Origin: Nitzschia sp. DOCU1
Taxonomy: Eukaryota > Bacillariophyta > Bacillariophyceae > Bacillariales > Bacillariaceae
Direction of reading: 5' to 3'
NCBI GenBank assembly: GCA_951394045.1
Contig: OX595995.1
Span: forward strand, 930,001 to 994,000
DNA: 64,000 nucleotides
Under the pieces are notes generated by a model that made no database searches, had not been told where the DNA came from, and was given only the letters and a program-made list of their open reading frames with translations. Below, one piece after another: positions 20,079-28,489 of the stretch. Both the position numbers and the translations under genes were made by a program. How positions within the stretch are numbered: position 1 is the first letter of the stretch; every line of letters begins with the position of its first letter.

Positions 20079-21660
20079 ATGCATCGCTATTACCGAGTAG
20101 TACATTGCAGTGATGGAATCGAACGATATGATACGACAACATCTTTACACCTTCATAATTACTAATACTCGCGTACATGAGAATATTCATCCTTCGGTTC
20201 GTGGGAAATGTTTGGAGCAACTCGCCGCAATTGGATAGAACTTAGATGTGACTTTGATTTCCGAAATATCCTTCGGCAACCAGCTTGTTGCAGCCCTGCT
20301 CAAAAGACGTGTCCGTGTCAAACTTGGATTCTTCCAGGTCAAAGATAGAAGGGAGCCACGTTTGTTCTTTTCGGGTAAAGCGCAGGCATTCTGCAGAGTC
20401 TGGGCCAGTAACATGTACGCACGGAAGCGGCAACGCCTGGTATGGAAGCTTGGGCAAATGTTTGAACATTGTGGATTCGGCAGGCCACATGGACACTCCT
20501 TTTGGACAGTTGTGCTCAAAAATAGTCATGATTTGTTCCTCAAAGAAGGTATGGGACAAATTCCTTGGCACGATGAAAATGTAGTCGTTGGTATTTGATC
20601 TGTGCTCTCTCTCCTTCGTGGTGAGATAAAAACGTCTTGGGGAGAGTGACCGTACAGCAGGCATCGGTTCAAAACACGCCACATCGGGTCGCATTCGAAT
20701 AAACCAGTCATAGGCTATATTATTGTCGCGTTCGTATTGTTTGACATCACGGTAGGCATGGCGCAGGTACGCGAATTGCAAAAAGTTAAACTTCCACTTT
20801 TGGTGGTCACCCGGCCAAGGTTTAGAACAGCACGTGTGGTTTGCAAGGGATCCATTCAGGCCCGTACAGCTTGAATCAGTATGAAGGACTACTTGGACCG
20901 GGTTGGTCAAATTTCTGACTTGTTTGAATACGTCTTCCGTGAAAGGCCCCACTTCTGACCCTGACCTGGGATTATTGTTGCTTGCAAAGACTCCGTCTGA
21001 CGTACCATTGTTCAAATGAAAAAAGACGTCGACAATATCCATGCCACCAGCACCAACTGAATTGATAACGTTAATAACATGCGAGGTCATTACTCCGGTT
21101 TGGGCCAATGTCCTGGGGGCACCACCGAACATGAGAGCAATTCGTTGTCGTCTCGAGCCGCGAACTCTTCTTAAGTCAGCAGCCTCAGGTTCGTTTCTTG
21201 ACAGTTCCTCCTGAGCTTGATGGGAAAGTGAATTATTAACATTGATCCAATTTGCTTGTTCACCAAAGGTCAATTGGTTATGTTTTGCCAAGAAGAAGGA
21301 AAACGAGGCCCTTCCCCCCCACTGCCCCAACAACAAAATGATCAAAAGGGCCAATTGAATAACAAACCACTTCCTCGCTGCGATCCTTTGACGGACACGT
21401 CCTTTTAATAAGATATTATTATCATGAGAGTGCTTTTCTTTTATATTCTCTGGGCGAATCATCATAGAAATGTTCCTCTGGTGAGTTTACACAAGGTAAA
21501 TGAATCATATCCAATGCAATGAACGAGCGTTTTCCCCTTGTGGCGACGAGAAAAATGAATACGGAAGGTTCATTCGACTCGCCTGGCTTCCTGGCGCGGG
21601 ATGCCCATGGTGAAACGGCGGCCCACCCGCCCGCCCATCCGTACCGCATGCCGGACGATG
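19955..21660. repeat. Segmental tandem duplication, unit 1
   Basis: About 1.7 kb. It begins in the 3' coding part of the small membrane protein gene (homology starts near the aaggacgaatt at 19961) and includes the whole 20242-21465 minus-strand gene and its promoter. Unit 2 at 21688-23405 repeats it head to tail. The central part (about 20460-21240) is almost identical between units, while both flanks carry many substitutions and small indels. Boundaries are by eye, within about 30 bp. Confidence 0.85.
20242..21465 (-). CDS. Type II membrane protein, putative glycosyltransferase-like (copy 1)
   Basis: Predicted 407 aa, single exon, ATG at 21465 (a second Met follows directly). A basic N-terminal stretch precedes one hydrophobic helix (about residues 36-50, FVIQLALLIILLLGQW), predicting a Golgi type II protein with a lumenal domain rich in N-x-S/T sequons. 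The lumenal domain opens with RIALMFGGAPRTL, continues with DIVDVFFHLN and later YDWFIRMRPDVACFEPMP. That layout (beta strand with GG, D-V-F-x-H-L, then W-x-I/V-R-x-R-P-D) resembles uncharacterised glycosyltransferase-like proteins of eukaryotes. No certain DxD catalytic motif is visible, so enzymatic function is tentative. It is the duplicate of the 21992-23215 gene. Confidence 0.7.
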   Translation of the reverse strand: MMIRPENIKEKHSHDNNILLKGRVRQRIAARKWFVIQLALLIILLLGQWGGRASFSFFLAKHNQLTFGEQANWINVNNSLSHQAQEELSRNEPEAADLRRVRGSRRQRIALMFGGAPRTLAQTGVMTSHVINVINSVGAGGMDIVDVFFHLNNGTSDGVFASNNNPRSGSEVGPFTEDVFKQVRNLTNPVQVVLHTDSSCTGLNGSLANHTCCSKPWPGDHQKWKFNFLQFAYLRHAYRDVKQYERDNNIAYDWFIRMRPDVACFEPMPAVRSLSPRRFYLTTKEREHRSNTNDYIFIVPRNLSHTFFEEQIMTIFEHNCPKGVSMWPAESTMFKHLPKLPYQALPLPCVHVTGPDSAECLRFTRKEQTWLPSIFDLEESKFDTDTSFEQGCNKLVAEGYFGNQSHI

Positions 21661-21689
21661 GGGTGCACGGACAGACGGTCGGTAATCCA

Positions 21690-21818
21690 AGGACGAATTT
21701 CGAGAATTGACATCTCTTCATGCAAAAATGGAAACTTGCTTCCCTGTTCGAGATAAGCCGACTCCCTCCTTATTGCCTACGAGATCGGCTCCAGACATCT
21801 TTGGCGACGAAATGTTGA
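21690..21818 (+). pseudogene. Broken 3'-end copy of the small membrane protein gene
   Basis: Starting at aaggacgaatt, this repeats the last ~100 bp of the 19407-20078 coding region with an internal deletion. VRDKP is kept, a few residues of the original are missing, and TRSAPDIFGDE returns. The original stop is lost (TTG TAG became ATG TTG), so the frame runs on without homology. No promoter or 5' part of the gene is present. It is a passenger of the duplication, not a gene. Confidence 0.8.
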
Positions 21819-21991
21819 TGCAGACCTACTGCCGAGTAGTAAATTGCAATGATGGAATCGAACGATACCTGGTATCGATCCGACAATGTCTTAACACCTT
21901 CATAATTACTAATACCCGTGTAAATGAGAATAATAATCATCATTCGGTTCGTGGGCAATGTTTGGATGAACTCGACGCAACTTGATATTTC

Positions 21992-23215
21992 TTAGATGTG
22001 ACTTTGATCTCCAAAATATCCATCGGCAGCAAGCTTGTTGCAGCCCTGGTAAAAAGTCGTGTCCATGTCAAACTTGGACTCTTCCAGGTCAAAGATAGAA
22101 GGGAGCCATGGTTGATCTTTTCGTTTAAGTCTCCTGCATTCTACAGAATGTGGGCCTGTAACATGTACGCACGGAAGCGGCAAAGCCTGATATGGAAGCC
22201 TGGGCAAATGTTTGAACATTGTGGATTCGGCAGGCCACATGGACAAGCCTTTTGGACAGTTGTGCTCAAAAATAGTCATGATTTGTTCCTCAAAGAAGGT
22301 ATGGGACAAATTCCTTGGCACGATGAAAATGTAGTCGTTGGTATTTGATCCGTGCTCTCTCTCCTTCGTGGTGAGATAAAAACGTCTTGGGGAGAGTGAC
22401 CGTACAGCAGGCATCGGTTCAAAACACGCCACATCGGGTCGCATTCGAATAAACCAGTCATAGGCTATATTATTGTCGCGTTCGTATTGTTTGACATCAC
22501 GGTAGGCATGGCGCAGGTACGCGAATTGCAAAAAGTTAAACTTCCACTTTTGATATTCGCCCGGCCAAGGTTTCGTACAGCAAGTGTGGTTTGCAAGGGA
22601 TCCATTCAGGCCCGTACAGCTTGAATCAGTATGAAGGACTACTTGGACCGGGTTGGTCAAATTTCTGACTTGTTTGAATACGTCTTCCGTGAAAGGCCCC
22701 ACTTCTGACCCTGACCTGGGATTATTGTTGCTTGCAAAGACTCCGTCTGACGTACCATTGTTCAAATGAAAAAAGACGTCGACAATATCCATGCCACCAG
22801 CACCAACTGAATTGATAACGTTAATAACATGCGAGGTCATTACTCCGGTTTGGGCCAATGTCCTGGGGGCACCACCGAACATGAGAGCAATTCGTTGTCG
22901 TCTCGAGCCGCGAACTCTTCTTAAGTCAGCAGCCTCAGGTTCGTTTCTTGACAGTTCCTCCTGAGCTTGATGGGAAAGTGAATTATTAACATTGATCCAA
23001 TTTGCTTGTTCACCAAAGGTCAATTGGTTATGTTTTGCCAAGAAGAAGGAAAACGAGGTCCTTCCCCTCCACTGCCCCAACAACAAAATGGTCAAAAGAG
23101 CCAATTGAATAACAAACCCCTTCCTGGCTGCGATCCTTTGACGGACGCGTCCTGTTAATAAGATATTATTATCATGAGAGTGCTTTTCTTTTATATTCTC
23201 TGGGTGAATCATCAT
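21992..23215 (-). CDS. Type II membrane protein, putative glycosyltransferase-like (copy 2)
   Basis: Predicted 407 aa and collinear with copy 1 with no length change. The two proteins are nearly identical through the middle and differ mainly in the last ~75 residues (for example HVTGPHSVECRRLKRKDQP here against HVTGPDSAECLRFTRKEQT in copy 1) and at a few positions near the membrane helix. Both reading frames are intact, so both copies are probably functional. The concentration of differences at the ends suggests gene conversion across the middle. Topology and functional inference are as for copy 1. Confidence 0.7.
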   Translation of the reverse strand: MMIHPENIKEKHSHDNNILLTGRVRQRIAARKGFVIQLALLTILLLGQWRGRTSFSFFLAKHNQLTFGEQANWINVNNSLSHQAQEELSRNEPEAADLRRVRGSRRQRIALMFGGAPRTLAQTGVMTSHVINVINSVGAGGMDIVDVFFHLNNGTSDGVFASNNNPRSGSEVGPFTEDVFKQVRNLTNPVQVVLHTDSSCTGLNGSLANHTCCTKPWPGEYQKWKFNFLQFAYLRHAYRDVKQYERDNNIAYDWFIRMRPDVACFEPMPAVRSLSPRRFYLTTKEREHGSNTNDYIFIVPRNLSHTFFEEQIMTIFEHNCPKGLSMWPAESTMFKHLPRLPYQALPLPCVHVTGPHSVECRRLKRKDQPWLPSIFDLEESKFDMDTTFYQGCNKLAADGYFGDQSHI

Positions 23216-23831
23216 AGATATGTTCCTCTGGTGAGTTTACAAGGTAAATGAATCATATCCAATGCCATGAACGAGCGTTTTCCCCTTGTGGCGACGAGGG
23301 AAAAATGAATACGGAGGGTTCGTTCGACTTGTTTGGCTTCCTGGCGCGGGATGCCCATGGTGGAACGGCCAACCGCTCATCGATACTGCATCATGCCGGA
23401 TGGCGTGCACTTCGCCCTCGTTCTTGCTTCCAAAATAAAGGGTGTCCGGCGATATCCCGGAGGGCAATTCAAATGATACATAATGATATCCGGTGCGACA
23501 TCTGTTGTTCGAGGTGGTACCAGGTACGTCACTGAAATGAGTGTGGGCCTTATCCAGGAGTTTTACGACACTGCTCCTATGAAACATACCGCCGATAGAA
23601 CTGTTCGAACCCTTGCGAATCCTGTTTAACGCTAATTTCTATTCGCGTTCGACGAAAAGATACTTCCGGGATCGTAGTTTTTGTAGATGATTGAAAGGGA
23701 AGCAAGGGAAGCACAACGACCGCGCTTTCACAATATTGATTGAAGGAGCCAAGCACATAACTCTTTTTGTGCACGAAGACACTCTCACTCCGGCCTACTC
23801 GTGCAATCGCACCGTTGTCATAAAGAGCAAC
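23216..23831. promoter_or_regulatory. Divergent region between copy 2 and the receptor gene
   Basis: A 616-bp gap. The left part (to about 23405) is duplicated promoter sequence; the rest is unique and leads into the receptor gene. No convincing ORF; an open frame upstream of the receptor ATG (from 23691) lacks a signal peptide. Confidence 0.4.
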
Positions 23832-26549
23832 ATGATGTATTGGTGTGTTTGTTTGCTATTGACGAGCGCTCTCTCGCTAATAGAGGCCCGACAGTTCAAT
23901 TTTGAGGTCGAAAAGCGTATCCGCGAGCGGCTGGATTTTTTCTTGTCGGGTCCAGTGGAAACAAGCCGCGTACTGTCAGGCTTTCGACGCAATGGGGGGT
24001 TTCCAAACGACATGGGCGCGGCCGATCGCGATCGTTTTCTTGCCCTGGCGTACAGCGTCATGCAGCCATTGGTATATTTTGGACTAGAAGATGGAACTTG
24101 TCCAGGGTAAGGAGTCGAGTTTTGTTTTCAGCGACGTATACTTCCATGGTGTTTTTTTTCTCATGAAAATGAATCTTCTCTTCCCTTACCATACAACACT
24201 AGCTATTATTGGTCGAGTGGCTATTACCGAGAGCCTGGAAATTCGGGTTATGCGGTTGACAATCCAGATATGGAAAAGCATTTCAATAGTTGTATTGACG
24301 GCGAGACAGGAGAATCAAAGCAGTGTCTGCTGGCCCCAGGTTCTAGCTATATTGCTTGCAAGGGAGGAGAAGGGAACGATGGGGGCCTTTGTCCACAGAT
24401 GCAGCCATGTCCGAATCAGGTGTGTAACGACGAGGATTGTGAAACAAAATGGTGTCGTCAGTACGACATTGTCCAGGCGCCGACCGACGTGGAAGTGACT
24501 GGCAGAGGCTACATTCCCATCACGAACTTTTGCCACAATGATCGCGGACAATTTAGTCAAGAACCAGGAACAGTATTGGATCCTTTTGGCGACGACCGAG
24601 AGACACCCGAGCGCACTAGCTGCCGATTTGGAAATGGCGATTTGGTACAGCGAAACCTGACTGGAGACTATGCAGCATGCGGTGGTAAAGTCTGTGATAC
24701 CGTCTTCGCCGGAGGATACAGTGAGTCAGAATACGATCCTCGCTATCGTCCCTGGTATATTAATACGCGAGAGTTGCAGAAGCCCAACTGGACGCCACCG
24801 TTTGCCTTTTTTACATTGGGACTGGGAATCACGTATGCCGAGCCCATATACACGACCGACGAAGACACTGGGCGCCAGGTGTTTGCTGGAGTGATTGCGG
24901 TGGATTATCGCTGTGAGTAAGAAAATTTTGGAATCTAGCTCTCTAGTGGGTTGTATGATCATTGAATTTGGGTTCTCAACTATTTTACCAACCCTGCTAC
25001 AGTCGAGGATATTGCGAGTTTCTTGATTGAAAGCTATGGAAAGTCCGACACAGCTGTTATTGTGTACGAAGTATCAGAACCATATTATGTGATCGCCGCA
25101 TCCACTGGAAGTCCTTCTTCAAATCTTATGTTGAGTTCTGATTTGAGGCAACCTTGCCCGGTGAACAGGGGTGAGCAGACTGGATGCGAACCAGTGCGAA
25201 TAGCAATTGCTGATTTCGGAAATGGCGATCCCATGGATCCCGTCTTGGTCAAGGCGGCCGCACGACACGAGGACGAGGGCTATCCACGGGATTTGTTGAG
25301 TATCAAAATTTCATCGGACGTCTCCACCCCCGTTTATGTGTCGCAATCCACGACGTACACACAGGAGGGCACGGACCTTTCATGGCGTGTAGTCGTTGTC
25401 GAACCTGGTGTTGAGAGTACGACGGATGCTCTTCTCAAGGGTGATACCATGTTTGCGGTGGTATGCGTGATCGGAGCCTTGGGTTGCATCATCTGTGCCC
25501 TATTTGCCGGTGCAATGTATCGCCGACGGGCAGAAAAGGCCATTGTCTTTGCAGACTGGCGATTCACCTGTGCCTTTATTGTGGGCTGCATCTTTTTCAA
25601 TGCCTCGACCTTTACCCTTCTGGGAGAAAATACAAAGACCACGTGCCTCTTGCGTATGTGGACGTTCCATTTCTTCTTTGTTGCTGCTTTGAGTCCCCTC
25701 TTTGTCAAGGTCTGGAGAATGTACAAGCTCGTAGGATCCAGGAATATACGACGAAACGCCATTTCCAATTTCAAAGCGGCCATCTACACTCTCCCCATGA
25801 TTGTGATCCAAGTCACTCTGTTATTGATCTTTACGTTTGTCGATCCACCTCGGCCCACGGAATATGTAAACCAGGATGGTGGAGAAGTTGTACATGGCGT
25901 CGTTTGCGACACGGACACCAATGCCCCATTTATTACACTGGGTGCCTACGAATTTTCGTTTGTTTTTGTGGGTTGTGTTTTGGCCTACTTGACTCGAAAC
26001 ATGCAAGACGACTTTGGAGAAGCCAAACAAATGATCTTTTCCATGTACAATATTTTCTTTGTCGGTCTAATCATGGTGCTTGTGGTCCAAGTGATTGGCT
26101 TGGAAGGCAACGAAGCAAGCATTATGCAAGCCGTGGGTGTTTTTTGGGGAACGGTTTTCTCGACCGGCGCATTTGTCATTCCCCGGCTGTTGCAGGCTCG
26201 TGAAGTCCGTCGCGACCGCCGCGAGGGCAACACGACCAATATCCATGTCAGTGGAATCAACGTCTCGGGGGCTTCGGTGGATAATACCGGCAAAAGCCGT
26301 GACTCTATGTTTGATTCGAACAATCGTGCAAGTAGCCTCGATGTCATTGATGAAGACGAGAACGAGGACATTGTCAGTTCGGAAATTTTGGGCCCCGTTC
26401 GTAACAGTGTCAAGGATACTCCCAACAACAACATCAAGCTCACCGAGGACGATACCGAACAAGCACCAGAACATCAGGCATCAAAAACAAGAAGCTTAGA
26501 TTTCGCCGGACAACTGTCAGATCAAAGCTCTTCTACTAGTGGAGTATAA
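23832..26549 (+). CDS. Class C (GABA-B/mGluR-like) seven-helix receptor with Cache-like ectodomain
   Basis: Three exons, 23832-24106, 24203-24912 and 25003-26549 (introns 96 and 90 nt), giving 843 aa. The signal peptide is MMYWCVCLLLTSALSL. The ectodomain (~25-470) contains a Cys-rich insert and the hallmark strand order of double Cache sensors: YDPRYRPWY, then GITYAEPIY, then FAGVIAVDY. Seven hydrophobic helices run from residue 478 (MFAVVCVIGALGC) to about 725. TM3 (CLLRMWTFHFFFVAALSPLFV, KVWRMYKL) and the FGEAKQMIFSMYN segment before TM6 match the 7tm_3 family. The C-tail (~726-843) is Ser/Asp-rich. Cache domains bind small ligands such as amino acids, and class C cores signal through G proteins. 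The ligand is unknown. Animal class C receptors normally carry a Venus-flytrap ectodomain, so this combination is unusual. Confidence 0.85.
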
Positions 26550-26915
26550 GCGCGATCGACATTGGGGACACGGGGGGAATTTCACGGCCTGTACATCAGC
26601 ACCAGCTTTCTAATTAAATTATATTCTAGTGTACGATAAAATGATCTCTCCCCCGCAGCATCGAGTTGACTAGTGGTCTGGCGATGATGGAGATGACACC
26701 CATAGTTAGCTAGTAAAGGAACGCCCAACAGCATGCAGCATAGAGCATACTCTATGCTTTAGCTCGGCATACTTCGATCGAACTAATCGAATGTATCCAA
26801 TGGATCGGATGATGACGTAAGCAGCGAAGAAAGATATGCGCGCCGGCCGGCTGTGACGTAGCACCGAGAAAGTCGACGAAAGATTCTCCCCTCGTCCCAA
26901 GTAGACGCCCGGTTG
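26550..26915. other. Intergenic, no gene seen
   Basis: A 366-bp gap holding the receptor 3' UTR and the promoter of the IBA57-like gene. Nothing recognisable. Confidence 0.4.
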
Positions 26916-28373
26916 ATGATGACCATGGAGATACATTTCACTTTGCACCACCCTATCTTACTCTTCCTTACTATCATTACCCTGCGCCAGTCTCATCAAC
27001 ACAAGAGACTTGAAATGTCGGCGTTTCAATACACGGTTACTTCATTAGCAGGAAATTTTGGACGGCTCTGGCGTCCTGGTCATGAATCCTTTGCAGCTGG
27101 CGGACGCCGTATTTTGCAGATTCAAGGTGCTGGTGCGACTGCCTATTTGCAAGGCCTAGTCACTTGCGATCTCTTGCACGCACCCACTCCACCGCGGGAA
27201 GAAGCTTCTTCTACTACTGACATTGCTGATAACGACGACAAGAATCATCCTCCCGTCGAGTTTTCGGACAAGCTGAGAGCGGCTTGCTTTTTGGACAATA
27301 AAGGCCGAATATTGACCGACAGCTTGCTATGGAAGATTGACGAGACGCAATATTACTTGGATGTTCCGGGAGAAACAGCTGATCAGCTGTTGGCGCATTT
27401 GAAAACATTTATTCTGAGGCGGGTCAAAGTAAAAGTAAAAGACGTCTCGGAGGACGTTTCCTCTCATGTCGTTTTTGGAACCTTGAATGCCCAGGGAACA
27501 CCCAATGGATTTTTGAGTGCCGTGGATCCTCGGCATCCTTGTCTGGGAATGAGAATTTTGTCACTGTCTCCCGAGGCTACCTCGGAAATAGAACCCATGA
27601 TGAAGGCGTCCTTTCCCAGTGCACCAGGCACCTATCGTGTGGTTCGGAAATTGGCGGGCGTGGCCGAAGGTGCCGAATTACAGGGGAAGATTGCCGGTGA
27701 AACCAATCAAGAATTTTTGAATGCGGTTAGTTTTTCCAAGGGATGCTATCTAGGACAAGAGTTGACAGCCCGAGTCCAGTACACGGGTGCGATCCGGAAA
27801 CGAGTCATGCCTGTCTTGTTGATGGATTTGAATATGGAATTGCCGCGGCCGTGGTTGTTGGCTTCGCAAATTCAAAAAGGGCGGATACCTGAAGGTCTAG
27901 ATGCAGAGCAAAGCTCGCAGCTTCCACGGCTTCCTCGATTGTCTCCGTCGGCGGTGGGGTCGATTATCGGCATGATGTCGGGGTCTGTTGGCGACGATGA
28001 GAAGAAAGGCGACGACGACGGCGAGCAGGCAAGGCAGTTAACCTCTCAGACAGCAGCACTAATGGAAAGCTTACAAGAACTACAAGGTGGCGAGAAGATG
28101 GTAGATTCACAAGATGGCAAGACGATTGGTCAAATTATTGCACCTCCTGAACCAGGAACCAATGTGGTCTTGGCACAAATGCGACTGGATCGAGTAGGGT
28201 TGCTAGGCGATGGCGTCTGGACGCACACCAACAAGGTTAAGATTGGTGATATGGGTGGCGAATTGCGGTATCTTCCTTACTTGCCACTTTGGTGGCCGGA
28301 AATAGATCGAGAGTCCGGCAAAGCTAAAGAACCTGACAGCGACGAGGATGATGAAACTGAGGAAATTGACTAG
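26916..28373 (+). CDS. IBA57/YgfZ-family folate-binding-fold protein for Fe-S cluster assembly
   Basis: Single exon, 485 aa from the ATG at 26916. Met codons at 26928 and 27015 are alternatives; 27015 gives MSAFQYTVTSLAG. The family signature K-G-C-Y-x-G-Q-E is present as KGCYLGQE (Cys277), followed by TARVQYTGAIRKR. The N-terminal half has the aminomethyltransferase-like fold pattern (RILQIQGAGATAYLQGLVTCDL, shown here across two strands; DNKGRILTD). IBA57 works with ISCA proteins in mitochondria to mature [4Fe-4S] enzymes. The protein is longer than typical IBA57 (about 350 aa): an acidic insert around residues 340-400 (GDDEKKGDDDGEQ) and an acidic C-terminal tail account for most of this. 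The hydrophobic, His-rich leader could be an organelle presequence, but the compartment is uncertain. Confidence 0.82.
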   Translation: MMTMEIHFTLHHPILLFLTIITLRQSHQHKRLEMSAFQYTVTSLAGNFGRLWRPGHESFAAGGRRILQIQGAGATAYLQGLVTCDLLHAPTPPREEASSTTDIADNDDKNHPPVEFSDKLRAACFLDNKGRILTDSLLWKIDETQYYLDVPGETADQLLAHLKTFILRRVKVKVKDVSEDVSSHVVFGTLNAQGTPNGFLSAVDPRHPCLGMRILSLSPEATSEIEPMMKASFPSAPGTYRVVRKLAGVAEGAELQGKIAGETNQEFLNAVSFSKGCYLGQELTARVQYTGAIRKRVMPVLLMDLNMELPRPWLLASQIQKGRIPEGLDAEQSSQLPRLPRLSPSAVGSIIGMMSGSVGDDEKKGDDDGEQARQLTSQTAALMESLQELQGGEKMVDSQDGKTIGQIIAPPEPGTNVVLAQMRLDRVGLLGDGVWTHTNKVKIGDMGGELRYLPYLPLWWPEIDRESGKAKEPDSDEDDETEEID

Positions 28374-28489
28374 CTTTCAGTAACAATTTTAAATACGATA
28401 CTCTATTTCGCCCGATACGACGCATTGAATTGAGTCGAACCATTAGAGCTAATAGGTCTACGGTAGTTGGGTTACATAGGTCACATGCG

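Larger units (their letters stand above)
21688..23405. repeat. Segmental tandem duplication, unit 2
   Basis: Head-to-tail copy of unit 1 at an offset of about 1.74-1.75 kb. It contains a degraded copy of the 3' end of the small membrane protein gene, then the second glycosyltransferase-like gene, then the shared promoter segment (gtgagtttac...; cctggcttcctggcgcggga in unit 1, a close variant here). Similarity fades near 23405. Confidence 0.85.

Noticed and set aside
21707..21985. 92-codon frame containing RSAPDIFGDE
   Set aside because: Only the first part has homology, to the 3' end of the upstream gene. It is a duplicated fragment, annotated as a pseudogene piece.
19955..23405. Assembly artefact explaining the duplicated 1.7-kb units
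   Set aside because: Flanks and 3' coding ends of the units differ by many substitutions and small indels while frames stay intact, which fits real paralogs better.
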